Translations under genes and position numbers: made by a program
DNA from: JBCDGZ01 sp038750655
Lineage (GTDB): Bacteria > Bacteroidota > Bacteroidia > Chitinophagales > Saprospiraceae
Reading direction: 5' to 3'
NCBI GenBank assembly: GCA_038750655.1
Contig: JBCDGZ010000010.1
Span: 1 to 64,000, forward strand
Length of the DNA: 64,000 nucleotides
The notes under the pieces: generated by a model
Databases searched by the model: none
What the model saw: the letters and a program-made list of their open reading frames with translations, nothing else
Told to the model about the DNA's origin: nothing
Part shown: piece after piece, positions 26,348 to 36,197 of the stretch
How positions within the stretch are numbered: the first letter of the stretch is position 1
Layout of the letters: each line of letters begins with the position of its first letter

Positions 26348-27444
26348 GGGCGTGTTTTTCCAATCATTAATGTGGGGGCGAATATTAGGAAGTGGAACAC
26401 TAGTGCGAAATCCAAGACAGGTATCCATAACCAAAGATCATCTTCGTGAAACTTTTTGAGGATGGACCTGTAAAAGATAGCCATAACCAATATCCTTGCC
26501 ACGTAAAAAATGCTCACAAACATTGTGCTAAATTGAATAAGTAGCACGATCCCTCCCAAATAATGCAAAAAATGACTTATAGAAAGCAATCCTAATAAGA
26601 TTTGATGCTTTCGTTTATAGTGTTTTCCAGTAGTGTAGTGTCTCGACTTTTGAAAATAATAATTCTTCCAGGTTGCTTCCGGTTCGGAGTACATGAAGGT
26701 CGAAGGATCGAGTATGATGCTGGTATTTTGAGCATCAGCAACGGCATTGATGAACAAATCATCGTCGCCGGAGGCGATCGTTTCGTGTTGGCGGAATCCA
26801 TTGGTGCTTTCGAACAGCGATTTCTTATACACCAGATTTCGGCCTACTCCCATATAAGGCTGCCCGATCAAGGCGAAGGATAAATACTGCAAAGCCGTGT
26901 AAACGGTCTCGAATCTGATGAATCGATTGAGCATTCCCTTTCGCTTTTCGTAGGGGGCGAAGCCAAGCCCGATAGCAATAGGTTGGCGAATGGTTTTTTG
27001 CATGTTTCGCAACCACATTGGATTGGCTGGGGTACAATCCGCGTCCGTAAGTAAAAGAACTTCGTGTTTCGCTGTGTGAATTCCCTGAGCCAAAGCATAC
27101 TTCTTGCCTGGTCTATTTTCAGGTCTATCGCGGATTGTAAGCACATGCAAGATAGGATATTCTATATTAAAATTCAATAATATGTTTTCGGTCTCGTCAG
27201 TCGATTGGTCATTAACGACGATTACTTCAAAGGAGCGGTAGTTCTGATTTAGAATACGGGGTAGATTTTTTTTCAAATTTTCGGCTTCATTGCGGGCACA
27301 GATCACAATTGAGACGGGAATCTCCTTGTCATCCGTGGGTTTGGGTGGATAGTAGCGGGCCAAACGGGAGAACACTAGCAGCCAATACAACAGCTGAACG
27401 AGGGTCGCCAAAACAAAAATGCAGCTGATGATGGTAATCAACAA
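26338..27444 (-). CDS. Family 2 glycosyltransferase, membrane-anchored
   Basis: The product has 368 residues. An N-terminal membrane helix (about 3-25) precedes a GT-A domain with VSIVICARNEAENL, VVNDQSTDET and the metal-binding LLTDADCTP. Two or three membrane helices close the protein (about 285-355), as in processive or polyprenyl-sugar GT2 enzymes. The sugar and acceptor are not known. No ATG lies in frame before the first helix and a TGA blocks further extension, so translation must begin at TTG (27444 or 27441). It is 10 bases from the acyltransferase stop and overlaps the sigma gene. Confidence 0.85.
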   Translation of the reverse strand: MLITIISCIFVLATLVQLLYWLLVFSRLARYYPPKPTDDKEIPVSIVICARNEAENLKKNLPRILNQNYRSFEVIVVNDQSTDETENILLNFNIEYPILHVLTIRDRPENRPGKKYALAQGIHTAKHEVLLLTDADCTPANPMWLRNMQKTIRQPIAIGLGFAPYEKRKGMLNRFIRFETVYTALQYLSFALIGQPYMGVGRNLVYKKSLFESTNGFRQHETIASGDDDLFINAVADAQNTSIILDPSTFMYSEPEATWKNYYFQKSRHYTTGKHYKRKHQILLGLLSISHFLHYLGGIVLLIQFSTMFVSIFYVARILVMAIFYRSILKKFHEDDLWLWIPVLDFALVFHFLIFAPTLMIGKTRPWK

Positions 27445-27454
27445 GGGGCCAGAT

Positions 27455-28804
27455 TTAGGTGGTCAGAGAATGCCCCTCGGTTTTGCTTAGCATGGCGTGG
27501 AGGGATTGTAAAAGTCGCCGCCGATGCTGGCGGGCCTCCTCAAAACGCTGGGGTCGCTCTCGCTTGAATTGCTGTGCCTTCCGCCGAGCCTTCTCTCGCA
27601 AAAACTGCTCTCGGTAATGCCAGGCAAATAGACCGCTGGGGACGAGGGAAAGCAGATACAAGGCACTCAGCCAGGGCAATCCAAAGAGACTGTGTACCAA
27701 CCAAGTCTGTAGGGCATAAAATATAGGATAGGTGAAAAGGCCCGATAGTACCAGTACATTGGAGGTATAACCGATATAGAGCTTGAGCTTTCGAACCGCC
27801 CAAGCCGGAATCCAGCTAGGAATATAATTATTGACCCAGCCCCACAAAAAAAGCGGAGATCCGACGATCAACTGCCCCCACCGGCTTCGCCGCCGCCGAT
27901 CCACCTCCACCAAGGCCGCATCGCTCAATCCCCCTTCCAACAAACCAAAATACGCCCGAGTGTCCCGAGCCAGCTGCTCATACTCTTCCCCAGGCATCGC
28001 CTGCATTTGCGCCAATAGAGCCTTCGTCCGTCTGAACTGCTGCTCGTGGGGCAGGGCCTCCTCATTTTCTAAAATTTCTTCCAATTGGTGCAGCAGTTGA
28101 TCTTCCTCATCATCCCGAGTATGGACCAATAGCGCCTCCATTTTTTCGCTGATATGGGCCGTCAGCTGACGGGCTGCTTTAAAGGTATCCTCCCGATAAA
28201 TGGCCTCAAATTCTTTGGCAAAGATGGGTTCGCCGACATTCAATAAGACCTTTTTTCGAAAGGCAAGAGAATCTTCATAGATAAGACCGACAGGAAGAAT
28301 CTGCATGCCCAGCTCAAAATTATTCTTGTTTTCCGCACTAAGCATGATGCGTGCTGTTCCCGTTTTTATTCGCTGTAGGCGCCTCGGCATTTTGCTGCCG
28401 CCCTCCGGAGCAATGTACAGGCAGCCTCCTTTGCTCAAGAATTCATCACAGCGAGCGAAGTTAGCCTCGTTTTTCACCATTTTCCCCCCAACGTCTTGTG
28501 GACGTTCAATCGGAATAACGTAGGTACCATTCAGGAACCAGTTGGCCATTGGCGTCTTGAAAAGGCTGGCGTTGGCCAGAAAAAATACTATCGTATCGGC
28601 CCGTACCGCGACATTTAGTGGATCGAGCAGGGTATTAGGATGATTAGAGACCAGAATGGTTGGACGATCAATTTTTAAAGGCCCAGGGTTGATGATGGTG
28701 GTTTTGGAGAAAAATAACTTGAATACTATGCGAACCAGCAACTTGAGAGAGTGGTAAAATCCATATAGGAAGTGGCTGAGGTAGGCTGGTTTTGTCATTG
28801 GCAT
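27455..28804 (-). CDS. PlsC-like glycerophospholipid acyltransferase
   Basis: The product has 449 residues. The acyltransferase domain lies at about 40-240: SNHPNTLLDPLN carries the His and Asp of the catalytic motif (with five residues between them, as in the HPNxxxD subclass), and IAPEGGSKMPRRL is the substrate-binding EG motif. A charged helical region (about 230-290) and a pair of membrane segments (about 325-385) follow, then a strongly basic tail. It probably acylates lysophosphatidate or glycerol phosphate at the inner membrane. It lies between lpxK and the GT2 gene and has a -7 element of its own. ATG at 28804 or 28798 would both serve. Confidence 0.83.
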   Translation of the reverse strand: MPMTKPAYLSHFLYGFYHSLKLLVRIVFKLFFSKTTIINPGPLKIDRPTILVSNHPNTLLDPLNVAVRADTIVFFLANASLFKTPMANWFLNGTYVIPIERPQDVGGKMVKNEANFARCDEFLSKGGCLYIAPEGGSKMPRRLQRIKTGTARIMLSAENKNNFELGMQILPVGLIYEDSLAFRKKVLLNVGEPIFAKEFEAIYREDTFKAARQLTAHISEKMEALLVHTRDDEEDQLLHQLEEILENEEALPHEQQFRRTKALLAQMQAMPGEEYEQLARDTRAYFGLLEGGLSDAALVEVDRRRRSRWGQLIVGSPLFLWGWVNNYIPSWIPAWAVRKLKLYIGYTSNVLVLSGLFTYPIFYALQTWLVHSLFGLPWLSALYLLSLVPSGLFAWHYREQFLREKARRKAQQFKRERPQRFEEARQHRRRLLQSLHAMLSKTEGHSLTT

Positions 28805-28820
28805 TAAGAATGAAAAGACA

Positions 28821-28828
28821 CAAAGATA
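28821..28828 (-). promoter_or_regulatory. Promoter -7 element for the acyltransferase operon
   Basis: On the minus strand it reads TATCTTTG, 16 bases before the ATG. A TTC sits 19 bases further upstream where TTG is expected, inside the last codons of lpxK. This would be an internal promoter. Confidence 0.5.
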
Positions 28829-28839
28829 AAATTCGCTGC

Positions 28840-29907
28840 TCAGACCCGAAACGAGAGCAGATAATTTTTAATATCCTGATCAAAAAGCTCGCCGTCATTA
28901 CCGTGAAAGGCTACTTCTATGGGTAGCGCAAAAATAGGTAATCGGTTTTCGATAATAAATGGACGATGCAATTCTAAGCGCATGGCATCCTTTTCGGTCG
29001 TCAGAATGATCTTATTATCCGATGGCATATTGTGAAAAGTGGTATGCAGATGCCCTAAATCGTACTTGGTGAAGTAGTGGTGATCCTCATATTCCAGCGT
29101 TTGAACGTAGTTGACCTGTTCTTCGAGATGAGATAACAAATAGTCGGTCCGGGCAATTGCGCAGATCAGTAGGACATCCAGGTCAGGTGTTAGCTCGATC
29201 TTTAGTTTGGGTTGTAAAAGGTGGAAAGGGGCCCTGTAGCGATAGTAGGAGAAATAAATGCGTTGGTGCGACAAAGGGCGGATTTCCTCAATCATAGCCT
29301 TTTGCTCCTCGGCGGTGATTTGAGGTGCGCATTTAGAAACAATAATAATGTCTGCTCGGTGGTAGGCCGAGCGCCATTCTCTTAATCGCCCAGCGGGCAG
29401 CAGCCAATCGCGGGTAAAAGGCCGATCGTACTCCGTCAGCAGGATATTCATCCCCGGCTGAATAGAGCGATGTTGGAAAGCATCATCCAGTAATATCGTC
29501 TGCGTATCAGGGTCTTTCATCATAATCATGGGCACCGCGAATGTTCGATTCTCGGCGACGCTAACGACAATGTCCCGAAATTTTCGCTTGAATTGCAGCG
29601 GCTCATCCCCTACCATATTGGCATTGTGATTGGCCTCGACGACCAGAAACCCCTTGGTTTTTCGCTTATAGCCCCGACTTAGAGTAGCCACGCTAATGTA
29701 TTCTTTAAGCAATCGGATCAGGTATTCAATATGGGGCGTCTTCCCCGCTCCACCTAGCGAGAGGTTGCCCACCGAGATTAAGGGGACATCGAATTCTACG
29801 CCTTTGAGTAATCCCTTGCGGTAAAAGAAATCACGGAGGCTGATCCCCAGCCCGTAAAGCATAGAGAAAGGAGACAATAAAACGCGAATCAGTATATTTC
29901 TAATCAT
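28840..29907 (-). CDS. lpxK: Tetraacyldisaccharide 4'-kinase
   Basis: LpxK phosphorylates the 4' position of the lipid A disaccharide at the inner membrane. The product has 355 residues. An N-terminal membrane-interacting helix is followed by the P-loop NLSLGGAGKTP (48-58), then TLSRGYKRKTKGFLVV, VGDEPLQFKRKF, ILLDDAFQHRSI and LLPAGRLREW, all standard for the family. It heads a minus-strand run leading to the acyltransferase, GT2 and sigma genes. Confidence 0.94.
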   Translation of the reverse strand: MIRNILIRVLLSPFSMLYGLGISLRDFFYRKGLLKGVEFDVPLISVGNLSLGGAGKTPHIEYLIRLLKEYISVATLSRGYKRKTKGFLVVEANHNANMVGDEPLQFKRKFRDIVVSVAENRTFAVPMIMMKDPDTQTILLDDAFQHRSIQPGMNILLTEYDRPFTRDWLLPAGRLREWRSAYHRADIIIVSKCAPQITAEEQKAMIEEIRPLSHQRIYFSYYRYRAPFHLLQPKLKIELTPDLDVLLICAIARTDYLLSHLEEQVNYVQTLEYEDHHYFTKYDLGHLHTTFHNMPSDNKIILTTEKDAMRLELHRPFIIENRLPIFALPIEVAFHGNDGELFDQDIKNYLLSFRV

Positions 29908-30044
29908 TAATATTGGCTACGGCTGATGCCGAAATAGTCGGCGGCTCGAAAGTTATTCGAAAAATTAAACAATTCAAAACGTTGATTTGTGTGGACGGAC
30001 TTGGATTTTGTTGTAAACTTGTGCCAAGATAAATACCGCCACAT

Positions 30045-30797
30045 ATGAAAGCAATGATCCTAGCTGCCGGAATGGGCACTCGGCTTCGTCCATTCACCAA
30101 CTACCATCCGAAGGCCCTCGTAGAGGTCAACGGAATGCCTTTACTCGAAATTGCCATACGACGATTGATGTACTTTGGTTGCCGAGACATCATCATTAAT
30201 GTACATCATTTTGCCGAGCAGATCATCCGGTTTCTGGAACGCAACGAGCATTTCGGCATCAATATCGCCCTTTCAGACGAGCAGGATCAGCTCTTGAATA
30301 CTGGCGGCGGCCTAAAGAAAGCGGCCTCCTTTTTTGACGACGGCCAAGCCTTCCTCCTTTGTAACACCGATATTCTGACCAATCTCGATTTAAATGCTTT
30401 CTATCAAGCTCATCTCGATAGTGAGGCGCTGGTCACCCTGGGGGTACGCCGTCGTGATACCTCCCGCTACCTGATCTTCGACCAAAAGGGGCTGATGCAC
30501 GGTTGGGCTAATGTCAAAAGCGGCGAGCTTTGTTTGCCCCGACAGCAAAGCACGGCACTACAGCTCTGGGCCTTCAGTGGTCTTCACATCATTGACCCAG
30601 CACTTTTCAAGCTCATGCCAGCCGAAGAGGCCTTTTCGATCATTGATCTCTATCTAGAGGTCTGCGCCGATCACCCCATTCAATCCTATCCCCATAATGA
30701 CAGCTTATGGTTGGATGTAGGGCGGAAGGAAGCCCTCGCCGCTGCCGCCTCGATCACCGAACAACTACAGATGTCTCCAAATTCGATCAAGGGTTAA
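30045..30797 (+). CDS. Sugar-1-phosphate nucleotidyltransferase (MurU/RmlA-like)
   Basis: The product has 250 residues. The nucleotide-binding signature MILAAGMGTRLRPFT opens the protein, with HPKALVEVNG, the metal-site CNTDILTNLD and the late SLWLDVGRKEAL. Length and motifs resemble MurU-type uridylyltransferases of peptidoglycan recycling and mannose-1-phosphate guanylyltransferases; the sequence does not settle which. It is divergent from lpxK across 137 bases, in which TAAACTTG (30014-30021) is the best -7 candidate, with one mismatch. Confidence 0.85.
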   Translation: MKAMILAAGMGTRLRPFTNYHPKALVEVNGMPLLEIAIRRLMYFGCRDIIINVHHFAEQIIRFLERNEHFGINIALSDEQDQLLNTGGGLKKAASFFDDGQAFLLCNTDILTNLDLNAFYQAHLDSEALVTLGVRRRDTSRYLIFDQKGLMHGWANVKSGELCLPRQQSTALQLWAFSGLHIIDPALFKLMPAEEAFSIIDLYLEVCADHPIQSYPHNDSLWLDVGRKEALAAAASITEQLQMSPNSIKG

Positions 30798-30886
30798 ATC
30801 CACTATTGTTTAAAAAGATTCTTTTGCTTTTATATATAGATAATAGTCACTAGATTGGCAGACCGAAAGTGATAAAACAAGCAACT

Positions 30887-31618
30887 ATGAAGAGGCTACC
30901 TATTGGGACCTTCGTCAATATGGCAACAATAGCTGTAGGCAGCATGATTGGATTGATGCTTCAGCAAGTGCTCCCGGATAACATACAAGCCGTTGTCTTT
31001 CAGGCCCTAGCCCTTGGTATACTGATTATCGGCGTGCAAATGGCCCTCAAGCTCAAAGACGAAATGTTGCTGATTTTCATCTTTAGCTTGATGCTTGGTG
31101 GTATCCTGGGCGAAATCCTGGGTGTCAAGCTCTTCCTTGATAGCTGCGAAATCTGGATCAATAATAATTTTTACTTTTTTGAACAAAAACGGGTTTCTGA
31201 GGGGCTGATCGCCGCCTTTGTCCTTTTCTGCGCAAGCCCCATTACCATTGTCGGTGCCATTGAAGAAGGTTTTCAGAACAAGCGCGAGCTACTGCTGATC
31301 AAGTCGCTCTTGGACGGTATTACCGCAGTAGCACTGGCCTCCAGCTACGGGGCCGGAGGCGTATTGGTCTGCATTATCCCCATGCTATTTATTCAAGGAG
31401 GTATTACTCTGCTAGCCGGAATCTTCAAAGACCTTTTTGCCCAACTCTTCACCAAAAATATTATCGCCCTCATTAGTGGCGTCGGTGGTGCCCTGCTAAT
31501 TGCTCTGGCCCTCAAAATTTTGGTCAAAGAGGAGTTGGTTGTCGCCAATCTCTTGCCCGCCTTACTGGTCGTTATCCTACTTTCCTGGGGCTATAATCGG
31601 CTGAAGGTAAGAGTGTAA
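30887..31618 (+). CDS. DUF554-family membrane protein (YqgA-like)
   Basis: The product has 243 residues with about seven hydrophobic segments. The start FVNMATIAVGSMIGLMLQ and the central FCASPITIVGAIEEGF and DGITAVALASSYGAGG match the DUF554/YqgA family, integral membrane proteins of unknown function thought to be transporter-like. The ATG at 30887 is preferred over a GTG at 30869. Its stop codon is immediately followed by the stop codon of the opposite-strand gene, with no base between. Confidence 0.83.
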   Translation: MKRLPIGTFVNMATIAVGSMIGLMLQQVLPDNIQAVVFQALALGILIIGVQMALKLKDEMLLIFIFSLMLGGILGEILGVKLFLDSCEIWINNNFYFFEQKRVSEGLIAAFVLFCASPITIVGAIEEGFQNKRELLLIKSLLDGITAVALASSYGAGGVLVCIIPMLFIQGGITLLAGIFKDLFAQLFTKNIIALISGVGGALLIALALKILVKEELVVANLLPALLVVILLSWGYNRLKVRV

Positions 31619-33103
31619 TTATTTGATAATCAATTTTTTAACGACTCTATTCCCGTCCTCCATTAAGAAATCACAAAAATACAATCCAGGTGGAAGGGTT
31701 TCCAAGAGCAGACTTTCTTCTGTACTTTGAATAGAATGCTGTTGAACGGGCTTTCCTAAAGCGTCATACAAAAATAACTCAGCAGCTTGGATATGTTCCA
31801 TTCTAATAGTGATCTGACTATGAGCAGGATTGGGAAAAATCTCAATAACTGGATGCTTAGGAATCGGTAGATTTTCTGTAGACGTAAAGAGGGTATCACA
31901 GGTCTCTTCGGAAGGGCCCATTCGAAAATGGGGAAAATTGGGCAGACCTCTAAAGTTGAAGGATGGTAAATCAATACTATGTGGTACAAACTCACAGGCC
32001 AATCCAGCGCTATCTGGCTGGTTGATAGTGGATAAATTGCGGATGCTGCTTCCTCCGGCGATGTAAATTTTGTTGTCCGGTGCTAATTGTGACATACCGT
32101 AAACTACGGGAAAGGGATTCTCAAAGCCATCGTACTCCGCAATGAGTATTTTGGAAGCATCAATATCTGCGGCCTCAGTATCATATTGATAAACTTCTCT
32201 AGAGGCAGTTATGTAGAGATAACGAGAATTAGGGGAAAATGCTACGCCTCTGCCTTGCATATTCATGTTCAATGTAGGCTCTGAATAAGTATAATTGGAA
32301 AGTTCTCCTTTGCATCGATCAAAATCGTAGAGATGTAAAAAGTTGAAACTATTGCATCGAGCATACTTGGTACCATCTGGCGAAAATGCGGCCTGTCCCG
32401 ACCAGTCGCTTCTGTTCCAGTCATTTCCAAGGCATTGTTTGAAAGGGCCAATAATGTCATCAGGGGTTAAAAGAAATCGGAAATAACAATTGGTATCGTA
32501 CTGCGGAAATAGAATCCACCAATCTCTGCCATTGGCGTGTTGGACAGCCTGTAGGTAGCCCGGAGCGAAAGCATCCTCAAACAAGGAAATATTCTTTTTG
32601 ATCACAGCACCTTTGCCATTATTAAGTCGCATATCAACGTGAGCACAGTAGAGGATTCTGGCAGTAATTGTAGCAAAAGTATCAATGAATAGAAAATCTA
32701 ACCCATAGTAGAATAAATAATATTCATCTGGATGTTCAGGAATTGGTAGGGCAATAATTGACTGAACTCCTGTATTTGATCCGGACTGTCCGTCATCTTT
32801 GCAGAAGCTCAATATATTCAGGTCCAAGCTGATACTATCTCCGTTTTCCATTAATTGGTGCTTAGCGTCAGCTACAAAGCAGCGATTGCTGTAAAATTGT
32901 AATTCTCCCTGCGGATTGGACATACTGGCACTGGCTCCGTCTACATCTATATCGGCACTTACACTATCGATACTTACTGGCGAAGTATTGAAATCCAGTA
33001 TGGCCCCTTTGTCGTGTCCTAGCACCCATTGATAATCGTACTTCAACTGAGCGGAAGTTATCTGCATACAGAAAATTAGAGGAATAAAAAGTAAATATCT
33101 CAT
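31619..33103 (-). CDS. T9SS-secreted protein of unknown function, propeller-like
   Basis: The product has 494 residues: signal peptide (MRYLLFIPLIFCMQITSAQ), body, and a T9SS type A sorting domain from about 419 (VIEIFPNPAH, LPPGLYFCDF, KKLIIK). The body has blade-like units such as AAFSPDGTKYARCNSFNFL, GVAFSPNSRYLYITAS and APDNKIYIAGGSS, as in WD40/PD40-type propellers. No catalytic motif is seen. It is secreted and probably attached to the surface. It is AT-rich compared with flanking housekeeping genes and lies 66 bases from the next cargo gene. Confidence 0.78.
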   Translation of the reverse strand: MRYLLFIPLIFCMQITSAQLKYDYQWVLGHDKGAILDFNTSPVSIDSVSADIDVDGASASMSNPQGELQFYSNRCFVADAKHQLMENGDSISLDLNILSFCKDDGQSGSNTGVQSIIALPIPEHPDEYYLFYYGLDFLFIDTFATITARILYCAHVDMRLNNGKGAVIKKNISLFEDAFAPGYLQAVQHANGRDWWILFPQYDTNCYFRFLLTPDDIIGPFKQCLGNDWNRSDWSGQAAFSPDGTKYARCNSFNFLHLYDFDRCKGELSNYTYSEPTLNMNMQGRGVAFSPNSRYLYITASREVYQYDTEAADIDASKILIAEYDGFENPFPVVYGMSQLAPDNKIYIAGGSSIRNLSTINQPDSAGLACEFVPHSIDLPSFNFRGLPNFPHFRMGPSEETCDTLFTSTENLPIPKHPVIEIFPNPAHSQITIRMEHIQAAELFLYDALGKPVQQHSIQSTEESLLLETLPPGLYFCDFLMEDGNRVVKKLIIK

Positions 33104-33169
33104 TAGACGTAAAATATTGCGTGAAAGTTAAGAGGGATGAGTACAATAACTCGTCCCTCCATGATGAAT

Positions 33170-36058
33170 TTAATGAATTATTAGCTTTTGAGTCGATTGA
33201 ATACCGTTTTGGTATTTCAATGTACAGAAATAAAGCCCTGGCAGTAGATAGGCGTTTATGGTTGTATTGTCCTTACTTTCTCCAAGAGTGTACGACCGGA
33301 GCAACCGCCCATTCATATCGTAGATCAAGCACTGCTCTATAACAGCATTTTGAGTATTGATTGTAAATATCCCTGAGCTGGGATTGGGATAAATACGGAC
33401 CTCCTGATTGGTGAAAGATGGAGTGGAACCAGCTATATATACAGACTGCTGCGGAGCAGAAAAACTTGATGATAAGGAGGTATCTGGTGAACAATCTGGA
33501 ATTAAGCCCGAAGCCATATAAACAGCAATTCCGGCCGTATCAAAAGGCAGATTGGATATACTTTCCAGTTCATTGAATTGAGTCGACGAATAGTTGTTGT
33601 TCTGTTCTGCTAATACTTGTAGATAAATGTCCAAAACTTCACGTTCCAAGGAATCATAGTAACTGGTTGTATGGATATCTTCATTGAGCTGACGAGCTAA
33701 GACAAGCTGTTGATTACGTAAAACTTCGTGATTTGCCTGTAAATGATAAACTAGAGAATCCAACTCAAAGAGCTGGTGGATGAGCTCAATTTTATTTTGT
33801 TGAGCTTGTTGAAAAGCAGCTGAATCAGTACTGTACAAAATCAGGCTATCAACTATTTTTAAACTATCGTTGAGAGAAACTACATTTTCGTGATAAACAA
33901 GACTGAGGCTATCCATAGTAGGATCATCAATTTCGAATGCTTGTTCAATTTGATTATAAACTTCGTGCAATTCACCGATAATCGTATTGGCATTGGTATT
34001 TAGAAAGTTAACGTAGATGGAGTCGCTCTGGGGGTTGATATTGAGATACTGATAAAGGTGACGTTCCAAGAGATGGATGGTTAAAGGATCACTGACATAA
34101 TTGACAATACTCCCATCAGCAATGTATTCTTTTAAGCTCCCTTTAATAATGTTAAAGGGAAAGCAGTTATCTAGGGGGCTACCATTAGCGTCCTGCCTGA
34201 ACCAAAAATCATTATCCGGAATAATTCTCTGCGGATGATAGATTGAAGCTCCTCTTGGGGTATGTACCAAGACTTGAGATAAAAAGAAGTTACATCCATC
34301 ACACAGAGCATGCGTACCAGCTGTTTGTGTAGCAAAGAATGGATTACCATTGCTATCCAGAAACTGGGATATTTTATCCTCCCATCTATTCCCATTATGA
34401 TCACCTCCTTCGACTCCCTGTTGGTCAGTAATTGTATTAGGGCCAAGATAGAAATCGATACCATCGGCAAAAAAGCGATTGGTCTTTACTTCTGTTCCAG
34501 AATTAAGGCCATTCATTACTATCCCACGATTACATGCAGTAATCCTACTATTACAATACAGCGTATTGGTAAAGTTTCGCACATTAATCCCTGTACTGAA
34601 ATACCTTTTAGGAGAATCGTTGACTGGTGTAGAAAAAAGAGCAGAGACCTGATTGCCAGTCCCCATCAAAGAACCGTCAAGACTCACTCCTATTGCTCTA
34701 AAACTTTCTTCTTCTTTTTCGATACCAATAAATCGATTACCAAGCAGGTTAAGATTGCTTTTATTCCCATTGACGGCTTCTATTCCCCGAGAAGTTCCTC
34801 CAGGACCATCAATGTAAAATCGATTGCCTTCAATCCAGCTATTTGTCCAGCGGGGGAATTCTCCGTTAAGTGCGATCCCTTTGCTGCCTCGCTCATCGAT
34901 GAAGAATTCATTAGCAGCCATGAAGATGGCCGTTCCATCACTCAAAGCCCCTCCTCTTATAGCAATGAGTTCTCTTTGGCTATTTTCGGTTGCTGTTGAG
35001 AAATCGTTATTATCAATCGAAATATGGGCATTCGTTTTACTTCTAAAAACTTCAATTCCTTTAGAAATACCACCGGGGAGATAGGCATCATCATATAGCA
35101 TTTTATTGCGAAAAAACCTCAATCGCTGCACCTCACTGATTATTATTCCCCTTACACAATTGTGCAGTTCGCTCTCTTCGAGCCTAAGTGTTCCTTCCCG
35201 TAATCTGATAGCGACGTCACGAATGTTTCGAAATAATAATCTTCTGGCATTAACAGTAACATTACCTTGGGTTACAATACCTGCTGTAATACCAATGAAT
35301 TCATTATTACTTTTGGAAAGCATGGATAATGAAACGTCGCTTTCTATCCCAATGTCCGTAATCTTATTACTTGTCCCATTAATGGGTGCAGTGCAGGTAA
35401 ACTTAGAATCGGATAGTTGCATCAAAATCGGTCCTCCGGCCGGACTAAATATAGACGGCCCTCCACTGCTTCCACCCCTCCGCAAAGAGATACAAGTATT
35501 GTTGTTTCGGTTGAAAGTAGTTTGATCGATTGATATCCACGATTTCACATTAGAGAATATTGCATTTTGTGCATCTTCTATGATGGTACCATTTTGTGAC
35601 CTTACCACACTGAATAGACCCATAACAATTCCTTGCCATAGATCATCACAGGTGAAGAGTTTCGAATTGTCTAAAGTTAGAGTTGTGGATGAAAAAGGTG
35701 ATATGGGAATGCCACCAGAGGGTACAACCTGAATGCTCACACCAGGCTCAATTTTTATAAGACAATCAACGAAAGAGAAGGATTTATCAACGATGAAGTC
35801 ATCAATGATATGGATATTTCCGGTTACGCTATTTCCCGTTAGTTGAGAAGTTCTATCTACAGTGGTTCCCAAAATAATATCAAACTCTTTTTCGCCATTT
35901 AACTCGCATAAAGTCTGGGAGGCCACTCCGGTAAAATGATATTCACTAGTGTCGCAAGGTGTTTGCCCGTAAGTGGGAACTAAGTAGAGTAAAGTAAATG
36001 CTAATACCAGTATCAGCTTTGTCGAAAGTGTAAGATGCTTTAAATACAGCTTTGTCAT
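33170..36058 (-). CDS. Large T9SS-secreted protein with parallel beta-helix and helical stalk
   Basis: The product has 962 residues. Signal peptide (cleavage near TYGQ), then from about 80 to 560 short repeating strands with Asn and Gly turns (LTLDNSKLFTCDDLWQGIVM, LEESELHNCVRGIIIS, INVRNFTNTLYCNSRITACN) typical of right-handed parallel beta-helix surface proteins. A different, helix-forming Leu/Glu/Gln-rich region follows at about 655-840 (HLLERHLYQYL, LHEVYNQIEQAFEI, LIHQLFELDSLVYHLQ). The T9SS type A domain begins at about 887 (VRIYPNPSSG) and ends KLIIH. It is likely an adhesin or a polysaccharide-facing protein; no active site is recognised. Local GC falls to about 32 percent in places. 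Confidence 0.78.
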   Translation of the reverse strand: MTKLYLKHLTLSTKLILVLAFTLLYLVPTYGQTPCDTSEYHFTGVASQTLCELNGEKEFDIILGTTVDRTSQLTGNSVTGNIHIIDDFIVDKSFSFVDCLIKIEPGVSIQVVPSGGIPISPFSSTTLTLDNSKLFTCDDLWQGIVMGLFSVVRSQNGTIIEDAQNAIFSNVKSWISIDQTTFNRNNNTCISLRRGGSSGGPSIFSPAGGPILMQLSDSKFTCTAPINGTSNKITDIGIESDVSLSMLSKSNNEFIGITAGIVTQGNVTVNARRLLFRNIRDVAIRLREGTLRLEESELHNCVRGIIISEVQRLRFFRNKMLYDDAYLPGGISKGIEVFRSKTNAHISIDNNDFSTATENSQRELIAIRGGALSDGTAIFMAANEFFIDERGSKGIALNGEFPRWTNSWIEGNRFYIDGPGGTSRGIEAVNGNKSNLNLLGNRFIGIEKEEESFRAIGVSLDGSLMGTGNQVSALFSTPVNDSPKRYFSTGINVRNFTNTLYCNSRITACNRGIVMNGLNSGTEVKTNRFFADGIDFYLGPNTITDQQGVEGGDHNGNRWEDKISQFLDSNGNPFFATQTAGTHALCDGCNFFLSQVLVHTPRGASIYHPQRIIPDNDFWFRQDANGSPLDNCFPFNIIKGSLKEYIADGSIVNYVSDPLTIHLLERHLYQYLNINPQSDSIYVNFLNTNANTIIGELHEVYNQIEQAFEIDDPTMDSLSLVYHENVVSLNDSLKIVDSLILYSTDSAAFQQAQQNKIELIHQLFELDSLVYHLQANHEVLRNQQLVLARQLNEDIHTTSYYDSLEREVLDIYLQVLAEQNNNYSSTQFNELESISNLPFDTAGIAVYMASGLIPDCSPDTSLSSSFSAPQQSVYIAGSTPSFTNQEVRIYPNPSSGIFTINTQNAVIEQCLIYDMNGRLLRSYTLGESKDNTTINAYLLPGLYFCTLKYQNGIQSTQKLIIH

Positions 36059-36197
36059 GATTATCTTGACTTTAGGTGAACAATTACCCTAGAAACCTTG
36101 CCTCTCAGATGCTTCTGAGAACAATAGGTTAATGATGATGTTTTTAAAGTCAGCTGATAACAATTTAAAATTAAGCAAAATAGATACGAAAACAAAA

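Noticed and set aside
36103..36120. Perfect 7-bp inverted repeat near the DUF2851 stop
   Set aside because: No T-run on either side and 78 bases beyond the stop; too weak to call a terminator.
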